A stretch of DNA of 64,000 nucleotides. Origin: Sphingomonas sp. Leaf32 (GTDB taxonomy: Bacteria; Pseudomonadota; Alphaproteobacteria; Sphingomonadales; Sphingomonadaceae). A program made the translations under genes and the position numbers. Numbering within the stretch: the first letter of the stretch is position 1; the number at the start of each line of letters is the position of its first letter. The notes below the pieces were generated by a model. The model made no database searches, was not told the DNA's origin, and saw only the letters and a program-made list of their open reading frames with translations. Shown piece by piece: positions 30,061-39,452 of this stretch. The DNA lies in assembly GCF_001421765.1 (NCBI RefSeq), contig NZ_LMLA01000011.1, positions 62,001 to 126,000 on the forward strand, written 5' to 3'.

Positions 30061-31758
30061 ATGCAGCATATCCGCATCGATACCGACCATGCGCAGGCGA
30101 TCGACCTGTCCGACCTGAAACGTACCCTGGCGCTGGTCGCGGCCGGCATGGACGCACGGTTCGTTCGCGCCGGGTCCACCCTGTCGACCGCGATCGAGAC
30201 GATCGACCGCATTATCACCTCGATCGAGGGCGTGACTGGCGCACTCGACGAAAGCGTCGCCGGCATCGCCGTGTCGAGCCTGAAGTCGGTCGCCGGGCAG
30301 CTCGACGCCCTGCCCGCGGTCCAGGCCGGTCGCGAGGCCGACATGGCCCGCATCAGCGCCGCGTCGCGCGTGCTGCGCGACCATGTGATGGACATGCGCC
30401 AGGCGCTGCGCGTGCTGCACATCTATGGCATGAACATCAAGATCGCGGCGTCGGGAGAAGCGGCGTTCGTGGGCTTCGTCAACGACATGGGGCACCGTCT
30501 TGCCGCCGGCGAAGAACATCTCGAAGGGTTCCTCGCCAAGCTGAAGGAACTGTCGGGCAGCGTCGGCAGCGTGCAGCAGGCCGGTCGCCTGCTCGCCGCC
30601 GAAGCGCGCAAGATCCTGCCGGCGGTGCCGCAGCGGCTGACCCGCGACGCCGATGCGCTCCACACCCATCTGGGCGATGTCGCGTCGATGGCGCGGCAGG
30701 TGGCGGAGATCGCGCGCACCGTGCAGGGCCGCGTCGCCACCATGCTGGGCGCGCTCCAGGTCGGCGACAGCACGCGGCAACGACTGGAACATGTCGTGTC
30801 GGCGCTGCAACTGCTCGACGCAGCCGGGCGGGGTCTTCCCGAGGCGGTCCATAACGAAGTCGCGGCGGTCGTCCACCGGCTGCTCGCCGCGTTGCTGGAA
30901 ACCAGCGCAGCCGATTTCGACCGCGACGCCGCGCTGCTGGTCCACACGCTGAAGGCATTGCAGCCCGACACCGCCGCGCTGCTCGACCTGATCGAGGACG
31001 ATGCCGGTCGCAACGGCCGCCCGTTCCTGATCCAGATCGAGGAGGCCGTCGGCGAGGTCGCGGTCATTACCGTGCAGTTGCAGGAAGCCGATCAGCGCTC
31101 CGGCGCGATGCTGGGCCTCATCAACGAAACCGTCGACGAACTGACCGGCCGGCTGGAACAGCTCCAACGCGTCCAGTTCAACGTACAGGACATCGCCACC
31201 AACACCCGCCTGCTGTGCCGTCGCCACGGCGATCTGGGCAAGGCGGTGTCGGTCGTCGCGGGCGAGGTCGACATCTATGCCCATTCGCTGGGCAATGCGA
31301 TGCGCGGCATCGGCCAGCCGATCCGCGAGCTGTCGGACGTCAACGCGCTGCTCGCCGCCAAGCGCGGAACCGAGGGCGAGGGCGACATGGGCGCCAAGCT
31401 GTCGCAGGCGCTGGTCGTGATCCGCGAGGGGTGCCAGCGGACCGACATGGCCGTCCGCGAAGGCGGCGACGACGCCCGCCAGCTGATCGAGCTGCTCGCC
31501 ATCGCCGGCGACGAAATCGGGGCCGAGCTGCAACTGGGCGCGACCATGCGCCAAGCAGCGATCGTGCTGTCCGCGACGCCCCCGGTCATCACCCCGTCGG
31601 ATGACGCGGCGGTCGCGCTGGCCGAGCTGTTGCCGCGCATCTTCGCGCTCTACACCATGGCGCAGGAACGGGACGTCCACACCGCCAACGTGCCCGCCGG
31701 CTTCGCGGTCGCCAGCGCCGTGGTCGAGGAGGACGAGGACGACGACGGCCTGTTCTGA
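30061..31758 (+). CDS. Helical chemotaxis-cluster protein with CheZ-like DxxxQ motif, unknown
   Basis: 565 aa, almost wholly alpha-helical, with no signal peptide or membrane segment, closing the chemotaxis operon. I recognise no family. Two features stand out: ALQVGDSTRQRLEHV (D236, Q240) resembles the QDLTGQ active-site helix of the CheY phosphatase CheZ, and the very acidic C-terminus EEDEDDDGLF recalls the CheY-docking tail of CheZ (DDLLDSLGF in E. coli). No cheZ, cheX, fliY or cheD is present in this cluster. A phosphatase or CheY-binding role is therefore a fair guess, not shown. The ATG at 30061 follows cheB by 45 bp. Confidence 0.75.
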   Translation: MQHIRIDTDHAQAIDLSDLKRTLALVAAGMDARFVRAGSTLSTAIETIDRIITSIEGVTGALDESVAGIAVSSLKSVAGQLDALPAVQAGREADMARISAASRVLRDHVMDMRQALRVLHIYGMNIKIAASGEAAFVGFVNDMGHRLAAGEEHLEGFLAKLKELSGSVGSVQQAGRLLAAEARKILPAVPQRLTRDADALHTHLGDVASMARQVAEIARTVQGRVATMLGALQVGDSTRQRLEHVVSALQLLDAAGRGLPEAVHNEVAAVVHRLLAALLETSAADFDRDAALLVHTLKALQPDTAALLDLIEDDAGRNGRPFLIQIEEAVGEVAVITVQLQEADQRSGAMLGLINETVDELTGRLEQLQRVQFNVQDIATNTRLLCRRHGDLGKAVSVVAGEVDIYAHSLGNAMRGIGQPIRELSDVNALLAAKRGTEGEGDMGAKLSQALVVIREGCQRTDMAVREGGDDARQLIELLAIAGDEIGAELQLGATMRQAAIVLSATPPVITPSDDAAVALAELLPRIFALYTMAQERDVHTANVPAGFAVASAVVEEDEDDDGLF

Positions 31759-31815
31759 CCCGACCGACCGGGCGGCGCGATGTTGCGCCCCCGGCCAAAG
31801 GGGGTATGGGGGCGG

Positions 31816-32397
31816 GTGACCACCGCCACCGCTCCCACCCGGTCGCAGCGCCTGAAGGCCGCGACCGCGACGATTCACGATACGCTCGACCAGCGGATCA
31901 TGGCGCTCGATCCCTTTTCGTCGCGCGAACGCTATATCCGCTTCCTGCGTGCGCAGCAGGCGTTCCATGTCGCGCTTGCACCGCTCTACGCCTCACCGAC
32001 GCTACGCGCGCTGATCCCCGATCTGGCCGAACGCGACCGGTCGGCGGCGATCGCAGCGGACCTTGCCGATCTGGCGCTCCCGGCCCCTGCCCTTTCGAAT
32101 GCCGCGCCGATCGAGCCTGTCGACATGTCGACGTCGCTCGGCTGGTTGTATGTTGCCGAGGGCTCGTCGTTGGGCGCGGCGTTCCTGCTGAAAGCCGCGC
32201 AGCAGATCGGGCTTACGACCGAACACGGTGCGCGTCACTTGGCCGCCCATCCCGAAGGCCGCGCGGCACATTGGCGGCGCTTCACCGCCCACATCGATTC
32301 AACCGACCTGACTCCCGAAGAAGAAGACCGGATGATCGCCGCCGCCCGCGACGCTTTCGCCTGCTTCCGCGCGCTGGCGGACACCGCATTCGCGTAG
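31816..32397 (+). CDS. Heme oxygenase, biliverdin-producing
   Basis: 193 aa from the GTG at 31816. Opens heme to biliverdin, iron and CO. The proximal heme-ligand His is H21 (ATIHDTLD) and the distal-helix region is GWLYVAEGSSLGAAFLL, the pattern of bacteriophytochrome-associated (BphO-type) enzymes. An in-frame ATG at 31780 is possible but has poorer spacing. No phytochrome gene is adjacent; the kinase-like gene that converges on it has a PAS domain but no chromophore-binding GAF/PHY region. Role could be heme-iron release or bilin supply. Confidence 0.88.
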   Translation: MTTATAPTRSQRLKAATATIHDTLDQRIMALDPFSSRERYIRFLRAQQAFHVALAPLYASPTLRALIPDLAERDRSAAIAADLADLALPAPALSNAAPIEPVDMSTSLGWLYVAEGSSLGAAFLLKAAQQIGLTTEHGARHLAAHPEGRAAHWRRFTAHIDSTDLTPEEEDRMIAAARDAFACFRALADTAFA

Positions 32398-32427
32398 ATT
32401 GTCGGTAAAAAGCGGCGTGTGCCTCGC

Positions 32428-33807
32428 TCAATCCGCCGAGTCGAACCGCCCCGGCAGCAACAGCACGAACCGCGCGCCCTGCCCCGGTGCGCTGTCGACC
32501 AGCAGGTCGCCGTGCATCGCCCGCGCCAGCCGCCGGGCGATATAGAGGCCGAGGCCACTGCCGCCCGCCTCGGTGGGATCGACGCGGCCGAACTTGGCGA
32601 AGATTCGTTCCTGATCGGCGGCGGCGATCCCCTTGCCCTGGTCGGCGACGATCACGCAGGCGTCGTCGCCATCGCGCTCCATCCGAATCCATACCGTGCC
32701 GCCGGGCGGTGAGTAGCGCACCGCATTGCCGATCAGATTGACCAGGATTTGCAGCACCCGGCGAAACTCGCCGCTGGCCGGCAGGGTTTCATCGAACGAC
32801 GGCCGGTCGATCCGCACATCGCCCTGTGCCGCGCGCACCGCCAGCAACCCCGCCGCGCGCCGCGCGACATCGGCCAGGTCGAGGTCCTCGACCGCCACCA
32901 CGAAGTCGGCACGCTCGATCGCCGACAAATCCTCCAGATCATCGACCAGTCCCAGCAGATGGCGTCCCGCGCTGGCGATGTCGGCGGCATAGGCGACGTA
33001 ATCGTCGCGCAGCGGCCCGTCGGTCTGCGCCGACATGCTGTCGGCATTGGCGATGATCCGGCCCAGCGGATCGCGCAGCGCCCGCCCGATCCGGCGGCTG
33101 AATCCATCGGGCAGGTCGGACGCGACCTCGGCGGGATGCGCCACATCCTCCGGCGACAGGTCGCGCGCCGCCCCGTCGAAGCCGGCGAACTGGCCGTTCG
33201 CATCGACGCGCGGCACGGCGGACAGCCGGACCCGGTGCGCCGTACCGCGGATCGCCGCTTCCTGTCCGTCGAACCACGCCTGCGCCGCCAGCGCGCTCAG
33301 GATCGGAAAGCCGCCATCGCCATCGTCGTTCAGCGCGAACAGCCGGGTGATCGGCTGCCCCAGCACCGCCTGCGGATCGAAGCCCAGTCGCGTGGCGGCA
33401 TGGTCCGATACATGGGTCAGGTGCAGCGCGGCATCGGTCGTCCACAGCCAGTCGGCGTCGGACCGCAGGAAATCCGCTTCGCGAGGATGGGCGGGGTCCG
33501 CCTCCCACGGCGCCCCCGCCTGCCACCCGCTGACTTCCAGCCGGATGCCCAGGTCGTCAGGTTCGGCGCGGACGGTCAACGTGATGTCGTCGTCGCCATC
33601 GGCGGCGACGATCGGGCGGGTGAGCGCGATGCCCAGCCGCTGGACCAGCCGCACCAGCGCGCCGATCTGCGGCACGGCGATCGGCTGTCCCACCCCGCCG
33701 CCGGCACGCCGGTTCAACTCGGCCAGGCGCAGCTCGGCGTCGAGCAGCAGCCCGTCCGCCGACAATCGCCCGATCGCGGGCGGCGCTGCGGGGCGGTGAT
33801 CGTTCAC
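32428..33807 (-). CDS. PAS-domain histidine-kinase-like protein lacking the phosphoacceptor His
   Basis: 459 aa, soluble. A divergent N-terminal region, a PAS domain (about 112-218; WLWTTDAALHLTHVSD), a dimerisation helix pair and a complete ATPase domain with N box LVNLIGNAVRYSP, G1 DQGKGIA, F box IFAKFGRV and G2 GGSGLGLYIAR. The H-box, normally SHELRTPL, reads GRALRDPL: R242 takes the place of the His. ATP binding should remain, but autophosphorylation at the usual site cannot. Starts with GTG overlapping the DUF2336 stop (GTGA), so the two are coupled. Confidence 0.88.
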   Translation of the reverse strand: MNDHRPAAPPAIGRLSADGLLLDAELRLAELNRRAGGGVGQPIAVPQIGALVRLVQRLGIALTRPIVAADGDDDITLTVRAEPDDLGIRLEVSGWQAGAPWEADPAHPREADFLRSDADWLWTTDAALHLTHVSDHAATRLGFDPQAVLGQPITRLFALNDDGDGGFPILSALAAQAWFDGQEAAIRGTAHRVRLSAVPRVDANGQFAGFDGAARDLSPEDVAHPAEVASDLPDGFSRRIGRALRDPLGRIIANADSMSAQTDGPLRDDYVAYAADIASAGRHLLGLVDDLEDLSAIERADFVVAVEDLDLADVARRAAGLLAVRAAQGDVRIDRPSFDETLPASGEFRRVLQILVNLIGNAVRYSPPGGTVWIRMERDGDDACVIVADQGKGIAAADQERIFAKFGRVDPTEAGGSGLGLYIARRLARAMHGDLLVDSAPGQGARFVLLLPGRFDSAD

Positions 33808-34898
33808 GCCGCCGACCCCAGCGCCAGCATCGCCGCATGATAATCGGCATCCAGCGCCATCGGCGCCAGCGCGACGCGCGCCGCCTCCGGCGTCACGTCC
33901 ATGATGACGTCGATCCGGTCGGCGAATCCTTCGACGTCACGAACCGGTTCGGCCTCCGCCAGCGCAAAGCCGATCCGCGCGATCGTCGCCCGGTCGACCG
34001 CCAGCGCGCGCAGCACGACCCACAGGCGGGCGCCATCGGAGTCGATCACCAGATCGCGGACCCGCTCGAACGCCAGCCCGCTGGCCCGCGCGACCAGCGC
34101 GGTGAACAGGATCAGCCGCCCGTCGCCGATCGCCTCGGCCAGCAGCGGCGGTACTTCATCGCCCTGCGGATCGATCGCCTGCGCCAATCGCATCGCCGCG
34201 ACCTCCAGCGGCACCAGCTCGCCTGGTCCGTCGATCGCGCGGCGCACCGATTCGGCCAGCGCGGCGTCGAGCAGCGCGATCTGTTCGCCCGCCCCTGCCA
34301 TCTCGCGCAGCGCCGCCGCGACCCACCATGCCAGCCGGGTCTGGAGCGGCCGGGCCAGTTCGACCGCCGCCGGTATCCCCTCGACCACGCTGCCGCGCCG
34401 CGACTGCGCCGCCAGCATCGCGACGGCCGCGGCGGCGACCAGCCGGTCGCTCGACTGCGCCAGCCGCGCGACCATCGTCGGCCCGTCACCCCGGTCGGCG
34501 ACCATCACCGGCAACCCCTGCGCGATCGCATCCAGCCGGACCCGTGCGAACAATTCGCCGAACAGCCCCGGATCGCGGAACAGGCCGGCGCGCACCACCC
34601 GGTCGAACGGCGACCCCGCCGTGCGCAGCCCCTGCGCCAGCACCGCCTGTCCCCGTGTCGTCAACAGCCGGATCGCATGGTCGCGCACCGATGCGTCGAT
34701 GCCGACGATCGTCGCGCGCATCACCGCGTCCAGCTGCGCGGCGGTCCGGTCGTCGATCCGCGCATCGTCGGGCAGGTGGAAATGCTCGGCCGCCGCGCGC
34801 AGCCGTCGGTGCCCCGCCCGCTCGGCCGCGGCGACATGGTCCAGCAGCTTCATGGCGGCAGCGCTGGCTTCGCGGGGATCGATCGGGTCGATGGACAT
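33804..34898 (-). CDS. DUF2336 family protein
   Basis: 364 aa of alpha-helical, HEAT-like repeats rich in Ala and Leu (for example VRDHAIRLLTTRG and VVRAGLFRDPGLFGELF), matching the alphaproteobacterial DUF2336 family. Function unknown. It is first in a two-gene unit with the His-less kinase and overlaps it by four bases, which argues for a shared signalling role. ATG 34898; weak ribosome site. Confidence 0.75.
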   Translation of the reverse strand: MSIDPIDPREASAAAMKLLDHVAAAERAGHRRLRAAAEHFHLPDDARIDDRTAAQLDAVMRATIVGIDASVRDHAIRLLTTRGQAVLAQGLRTAGSPFDRVVRAGLFRDPGLFGELFARVRLDAIAQGLPVMVADRGDGPTMVARLAQSSDRLVAAAAVAMLAAQSRRGSVVEGIPAAVELARPLQTRLAWWVAAALREMAGAGEQIALLDAALAESVRRAIDGPGELVPLEVAAMRLAQAIDPQGDEVPPLLAEAIGDGRLILFTALVARASGLAFERVRDLVIDSDGARLWVVLRALAVDRATIARIGFALAEAEPVRDVEGFADRIDVIMDVTPEAARVALAPMALDADYHAAMLALGSAA

Positions 34899-34933
34899 GG
34901 TTCTCGCTTTAACCTTACCCGGTTAAGGCCAAG

Positions 34934-36106
34934 CTAAGCCGTTCGCCGCAAATTTTCGATGGCGTGTCCGAGCGTAACCCCGGCGTGGAGCGCCACCAAC
35001 GCCAGTCCGATCGTCGATGTTCCGGCCAGCGCGAACGGTGCCAGCAGCACCAGTGCGGTCGCCGGGGTCGCGGCCCAGGGCGGACGAACGACGGGCGAAC
35101 GGCGCGCGAGGATCGTCGCGGCGACGCCCGCCACCGCCAGCACCCCCGCCGTCCCCGCCTGCACGATCAGCGACTGGACCAGCCCGACGCCCAGCACCCC
35201 GGCCACCCCGAAGATGTCGACCCCGCGTTCCTGCCACGCGGCATGGCCGTCCTCCCCGCGCAGCCAGCCGAGCAGCGATCCCGCCGACAGCACGACCATC
35301 GCCAGGAACAGCAGCACCGTCGCCGCACCCGCGCTCCAGAACGGGATAGCGACAAGGCCCGCGACGCCCAGCACCCCGCCGCCGACACCGATCGCGACAT
35401 CGGGCACCTTGCGCCGCACCAGCAGCGGCAACAGCAGGCGCGATACCGGCGTAAACACATACCGGTCGATCCAGCCGGTGCGCTGTTCGGCCAGCGATGC
35501 CAGCACGTCCTTGCTGCGCACCTCCAGCGTGCCCGCGTCGCGCTCCACGCCATGCCCCGACCGCACCGCCTTGGCCGGCAGCAGGACATGGGCGGCGCGC
35601 GCCTGCGTCGCGACGCGCAGCAGCGTCGACTGAAAATCATACTCGCGCGGCAGGCGGGCGGCATCGTCCAGCCGGTCGATCGACAGCGTCGCTACCCCGG
35701 CCCAGCAATGTTCGGCATCGACCCGCTCGACCGAGGTGGCGTCTCCAGTCGGCGTCACCAGCAGCGTATCGACCGGCTCCAGCGCCATCCCCTCCACCAC
35801 CGCGTCGGTCGTGACCAGCCCGTCGGCCAGCGCGACGATGGTGGCGAGCGGATGGACCTTCGCCTTGGCTTCCTCCGCCGACCGCACGATGTCGACCGTC
35901 GCCCCGCGCCGCCCGATCCGGTTGACCGCCGCCGCCAGCGCCGGCGTCACCCGCCCGACCGCCACCAGCAACTGCCCCACGCCCGCCGCGACCAGCAGAC
36001 GCGCCTGATATTCGATCAGGGTCATGCCGCCAAAGGGCAACGTCGCCGCCAGCACGCCGGGCTGGTGCTCGGCTTCTTCGGTCGCGAAAATCAGGCCGGT
36101 CAGCAT
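34934..36106 (-). CDS. Membrane protein with nucleotidyltransferase-like N-terminus, unknown
   Basis: About 390 aa. The N-terminal half (to about 215) looks like a soluble Rossmann-type domain resembling sugar-nucleotide transferases (GGMTLIEYQARLLVAAGV, then a nucleotide-handling-like VDTLLVTPTGD). The second half begins GWIDRYVFTPVSRLLLPLLV and continues with about six membrane helices, as in CDP-alcohol phosphatidyltransferases fused to such domains, but the DGxxAR...D motif appears only as GEDGHAAWQERGVD. Catalysis is therefore doubtful. ATG 36106 leaves a ten-base gap after anmK; a TTG at 36130 would overlap it. Confidence 0.7.
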   Translation of the reverse strand: MLTGLIFATEEAEHQPGVLAATLPFGGMTLIEYQARLLVAAGVGQLLVAVGRVTPALAAAVNRIGRRGATVDIVRSAEEAKAKVHPLATIVALADGLVTTDAVVEGMALEPVDTLLVTPTGDATSVERVDAEHCWAGVATLSIDRLDDAARLPREYDFQSTLLRVATQARAAHVLLPAKAVRSGHGVERDAGTLEVRSKDVLASLAEQRTGWIDRYVFTPVSRLLLPLLVRRKVPDVAIGVGGGVLGVAGLVAIPFWSAGAATVLLFLAMVVLSAGSLLGWLRGEDGHAAWQERGVDIFGVAGVLGVGLVQSLIVQAGTAGVLAVAGVAATILARRSPVVRPPWAATPATALVLLAPFALAGTSTIGLALVALHAGVTLGHAIENLRRTA

Positions 36107-36116
36107 CCGTGCGGCG

Positions 36117-37238
36117 TTAGGCGCTGACAAGCCGCAGCGCCAGCCCCGTGCGCGGTGCGCGATACAACACGCCCCCGGTCAGCGGCGCGGCCACGCCGGT
36201 CGTGCCGGGAAAGGTGATCGGTAGCCCTTTGAGCGACCGTACCGCCAGATAGGCGAACCCTTCCGCCTCCAGCGCATCGCCATCCCATCCGATCGCGTCG
36301 CTGGGTTCGGCGGTCAGCCCGCACCGCTCGCCGATCATGCGCAGCATCACCGGATTATGCCGCCCGCCCCCGCCGACGAACAACCGCGTCGGTCGCGCCG
36401 GCAACCGGTCGATCGCCTCCGCGATACAGGCGGCGGTAAAGGCGGTCAGCGTTGCCGCCCCGTCCGCCGCCGACAGGCCGCGCGCCGGCTGGATGGTGAA
36501 GTCATGCCGGTCGAGCGATTTGGGATGCGGCAGTTCGAAGAACGGGTGGTCGAGCATCGCGGTCAGCACCGCCTCATCCACCCGTCCGCTCGCCGCCAGC
36601 GCACCGCCGGCATCATAGCGCGCGCCGCTCTCCGCCTCGACCCAGCTGTCGACCAGCCCGTTGGCCGGACCGGTATCGAACGCGATCAGTTCGTCGCCCT
36701 CGCCGACATAGGTGATGTTGCCGACCCCGCCCAGGTTCAGCACCGCCACCGGCTTGTCCATCGCCGCCGCCCGTGCCGCGTGATAGACCGGCAGCAGCGG
36801 CGCGCCCTGCCCGCCCGCCTGCACGTCCGCCACGCGCAGATCGGCGACGACATCGATCCCCGTCGCCGCCGCCAGCGCCGCGCCGTCGCCCAACTGCCAC
36901 GTCCAGCCCTTGTCCGGGCGATGCGCCACCGTCTGCCCGTGGAACCCGATCACTTCGACGGTCCGCGCCTCGACCCCTGCCTGCTCCAGCAGCGCTGCGA
37001 CGGCGGCCTCGTGCGTGCGGGTCAGCAATGCCTCCGCCCGTGCGATCAACGGATGCTCGCCCGGATCGTCGAACAGCAGCGCCAGTTCGGTCGCGGCGGC
37101 CAGCGTGGCGCGATCCTCGTCGCTATACGGCGTGCCGACGAACGCGACCGGACGCACCTCGCCCTCGCCATCGGTTTCGATCAACGCCGCGTCGATCCCG
37201 TCGAGCGAGGTTCCAGACATCAGGCCGATCGCAAGCAA
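36117..37238 (-). CDS. anmK: Anhydro-N-acetylmuramic acid kinase
   Basis: 373 aa. Phosphorylates and opens anhydroMurNAc during cell-wall recycling. Hallmarks: [20 protein letters not shown] at the N-terminus, [23 protein letters not shown] and [10 protein letters not shown], and a late [13 protein letters not shown]. The start is unclear: TTG at 37238 has GGAG eight bases upstream and gives the usual N-terminus; a TTG at 37256 adds six residues. It is divergent from tyrS. Confidence 0.95.
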   Translation of the reverse strand: MLAIGLMSGTSLDGIDAALIETDGEGEVRPVAFVGTPYSDEDRATLAAATELALLFDDPGEHPLIARAEALLTRTHEAAVAALLEQAGVEARTVEVIGFHGQTVAHRPDKGWTWQLGDGAALAAATGIDVVADLRVADVQAGGQGAPLLPVYHAARAAAMDKPVAVLNLGGVGNITYVGEGDELIAFDTGPANGLVDSWVEAESGARYDAGGALAASGRVDEAVLTAMLDHPFFELPHPKSLDRHDFTIQPARGLSAADGAATLTAFTAACIAEAIDRLPARPTRLFVGGGGRHNPVMLRMIGERCGLTAEPSDAIGWDGDALEAEGFAYLAVRSLKGLPITFPGTTGVAAPLTGGVLYRAPRTGLALRLVSA

Positions 37239-37339
37239 GGGCGTTTCTCCACACAAGTGAACGCCCCCAATATCGCCTGAACCGTGCCGAAGTCGAGATG
37301 CGTGGACTTAAGTGCGCCTGCGACGCTAAGGAAACGCGC

Positions 37340-38563
37340 ATGACCTACTCGTCCGACCTGCTCAACACCCTGTCCGACCGGGGCTATATCCATCAGCTGA
37401 CCGATGCCGCCGGCCTCGACGCGCTGGCGAGCAAGACGGTCGTGCCGGGCTATATCGGTTTCGATCCGACCGCCCCGTCGCTGCATGTCGGCAGCCTCGT
37501 GCAGATCATGCTCCTGCGCCGGATGCAGCAGACCGGGCACAAGCCGATCGTGTTGATGGGCGGCGGCACCGGCAAGATCGGTGATCCCAGTTTCAAGGAC
37601 GAAGCACGCAAGCTGCTGGCCGAAGACGGCATTTCGGCGAACGTCGCGTCGATCAAGCGCATCTTCGAACGCTTCCTGACCTTCGGCGACGGCCCGTCGG
37701 ACGCGATGATGGTCGACAATGCCGATTGGCTCGACCAGCTCGAATATATCCCGTTCCTGCGCGAAGTCGGCCAGCATTTCTCGGTCAACCGGATGCTGTC
37801 GTTCGATTCGGTGAAGCTCCGCCTCGACCGCGAACAATCGCTGTCGTTCCTCGAATTCAACTACATGATCCTCCAAGCCTACGACTTCCGCGAATTGTCG
37901 CAGCGCCACGCCTGCCGCCTGCAAATGGGCGGCAGCGACCAGTGGGGCAATATCGTCAACGGCATCGAACTGGCCCGCCGCATGGATGGGACCGACGTGT
38001 ACGGCGTTACCACCCCGCTCATCACCACGGCGGACGGCGGCAAGATGGGCAAGACCATGTCGGGCGCGGTCTGGCTGCACGAGGACCAGTTGCCGCATTT
38101 CGATTACTGGCAATTCTGGCGCAACACCGACGACCGCGACGTCGGCCGCTTCCTGCGCCTGTTCACCGATCTGCCGCTGGACGAAATCGCCCGGCTGGAA
38201 GCGTTGCAGGGCGCCGAGATCAACGAAGCGAAGAAGATCCTCGCCAACGAAGCCACCGCCATGTGCCGCGGCGCGGACGCCGCGACGGGGGCGGCCGAGA
38301 CGGCACGCCGCACCTTCGAGGAAGGATCGGCGGGCGACACGCTGCCGACCTTCGCGGTCGCGGGCGGGATCGCCGTGGTCGACGCGCTGGTCGCGCTCGG
38401 CCTCGTCGCATCGAAGGGCGAGGCACGCCGGCTCATCAAGGGCGGCGGTGCGCGCGTCGATGGCGAAAAGGTCGTCGACGATGCACAGCTGATCGCGGTC
38501 GACGCGCCGGTGCGGGTATCGGCGGGCAAGAAGCACCACGGGCTGCTGACGCCGGCTTCCTGA
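37340..38563 (+). CDS. tyrS: Tyrosine--tRNA ligase
   Basis: 407 aa. The catalytic domain has [17 protein letters not shown] (HIGH-type motif HVGS), the tyrosine-binding region [10 protein letters not shown] and [11 protein letters not shown], and KMGKTMSG in place of KMSKS. A C-terminal S4 RNA-binding domain follows ([19 protein letters not shown]). ATG 37340 with AAGGA upstream; a very long in-frame upstream extension is antisense to anmK and is not real. Confidence 0.97.
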   Translation: MTYSSDLLNTLSDRGYIHQLTDAAGLDALASKTVVPGYIGFDPTAPSLHVGSLVQIMLLRRMQQTGHKPIVLMGGGTGKIGDPSFKDEARKLLAEDGISANVASIKRIFERFLTFGDGPSDAMMVDNADWLDQLEYIPFLREVGQHFSVNRMLSFDSVKLRLDREQSLSFLEFNYMILQAYDFRELSQRHACRLQMGGSDQWGNIVNGIELARRMDGTDVYGVTTPLITTADGGKMGKTMSGAVWLHEDQLPHFDYWQFWRNTDDRDVGRFLRLFTDLPLDEIARLEALQGAEINEAKKILANEATAMCRGADAATGAAETARRTFEEGSAGDTLPTFAVAGGIAVVDALVALGLVASKGEARRLIKGGGARVDGEKVVDDAQLIAVDAPVRVSAGKKHHGLLTPAS

Positions 38564-38575
38564 TTTCGTGCATCT

Positions 38576-38685
38576 CCGTTCATGCTGAGTAGAGACTGAG
38601 CTTGTCGAAGACTCGTATCGAAGCACCTGACCGGTCCTTCGATACGCCGTTTCGACTTCGCTCAACGGCTACTCAGGACGAACGG
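38576..38685. repeat. 110-bp palindromic repeat, copy B
   Basis: Same ends and centre as copy A (CCGTTCATGCTGAGTAG ... CTACTCAGGACGAACGG). Lies between the convergent tyrS and YdcZ genes, 12 bp after the tyrS stop. Confidence 0.9.
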
Positions 38686-38698
38686 AACGGAAATCTTC

Positions 38699-39139
38699 CT
38701 ACCCCCGCCGCACCAGCACCGCCCCCACCAGCACCAACCCGACGCCCGCCAACCGCAACCCACTGATCGGCGCACGCGGCAACCCAATCAACCCGAACCG
38801 GTCGATCACCAGCGCCGCGACCAGCTGCGTGGCGACCATGATCGTAAGCATCGACGCCAACCCTAGCCGCGGCGCGGCAAAGGCGGCCGCCGACACGAAG
38901 AACGCGCCATATGCGCCCCCCAGGAACATCCACGGCCGCGCCTCGCGCAGGTTCGCCAGCGGCGTCCGGTCGGCGATCAGCCATACGCCCACCAGGATCA
39001 TCGTCCCCACCGCAAACGACACCAACGCCGCCAGCAGCACCGACCCGACGCTCCGCCCCAGCGCGGCATTGGTCGGCGGCTGCACGGCCAGACCGATACC
39101 GCCCAGCAGGGCGACGATGAGCGGGGCAAGGGCGTTCAT
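38699..39139 (-). CDS. YdcZ/DUF606-type DMT transporter
   Basis: 146 aa with five hydrophobic helices. The opening APLIVALLGGIGLAVQPPTN and the GGAYGAFFVSAAAFAAPRLG block are typical of the DUF606 (YdcZ) branch of the drug/metabolite superfamily. Substrate unknown. ATG 39139 is chosen because the earlier in-frame start (39175) adds residues that do not belong to the family. Confidence 0.85.
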   Translation of the reverse strand: MNALAPLIVALLGGIGLAVQPPTNAALGRSVGSVLLAALVSFAVGTMILVGVWLIADRTPLANLREARPWMFLGGAYGAFFVSAAAFAAPRLGLASMLTIMVATQLVAALVIDRFGLIGLPRAPISGLRLAGVGLVLVGAVLVRRG

Positions 39140-39452
39140 GGAAATTGCGCTATCGAGTGTGCGGCAACCACGCAACCAAACCCATCGTCATTCCGGCGAA
39201 AGCCGGAATCCACGGATGGGGCGACGTCGCGATCCGTCGCCACCACCCGACACAATGGATTCCGGCCTACGCCGGAATGACGGGTGGATGCGTCCAGCCT
39301 CCCCGTCCCAACATTCGTCATTCCCGCGAAGGCGGGAATCCATACACGCCGAGGTTTCTGCCGGAATCACAGACGCCAGCTCATAGGGACTCCAGCCTTC
39401 GCGGAAGTGACGATGGCTTGTTGCTCTGCGGCGCAGGGACACAACGCCGCAC
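39140..39452. other. Gene-free gap filled by REP-like elements
   Basis: 313 bp between the YdcZ promoter side and the 3' end of recG. It contains the REP-like copies listed separately and nothing else that I can support. Confidence 0.7.
39186..39412. repeat. Cluster of four REP-like palindromes
   Basis: Units at 39186-39212, 39256-39282 (opposite orientation), 39316-39342 and a decayed one at 39388-39412. The core is CGTCATTCCGGCGAAAGCC followed by GGAATCCA, forming a short hairpin with GGCG/CGCC-type variation in the stem. Alternating orientation gives a BIME-like array. Confidence 0.88.

Noticed and set aside
29596..31968. 790-aa minus-strand frame opposite cheB and the 565-aa gene
   Set aside because: Same GC-driven antisense effect; no motif or ribosome site.
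39186..39412. CRISPR array
   Set aside because: Units alternate in orientation, spacing is irregular and there are no cas genes; REP-like elements fit better.
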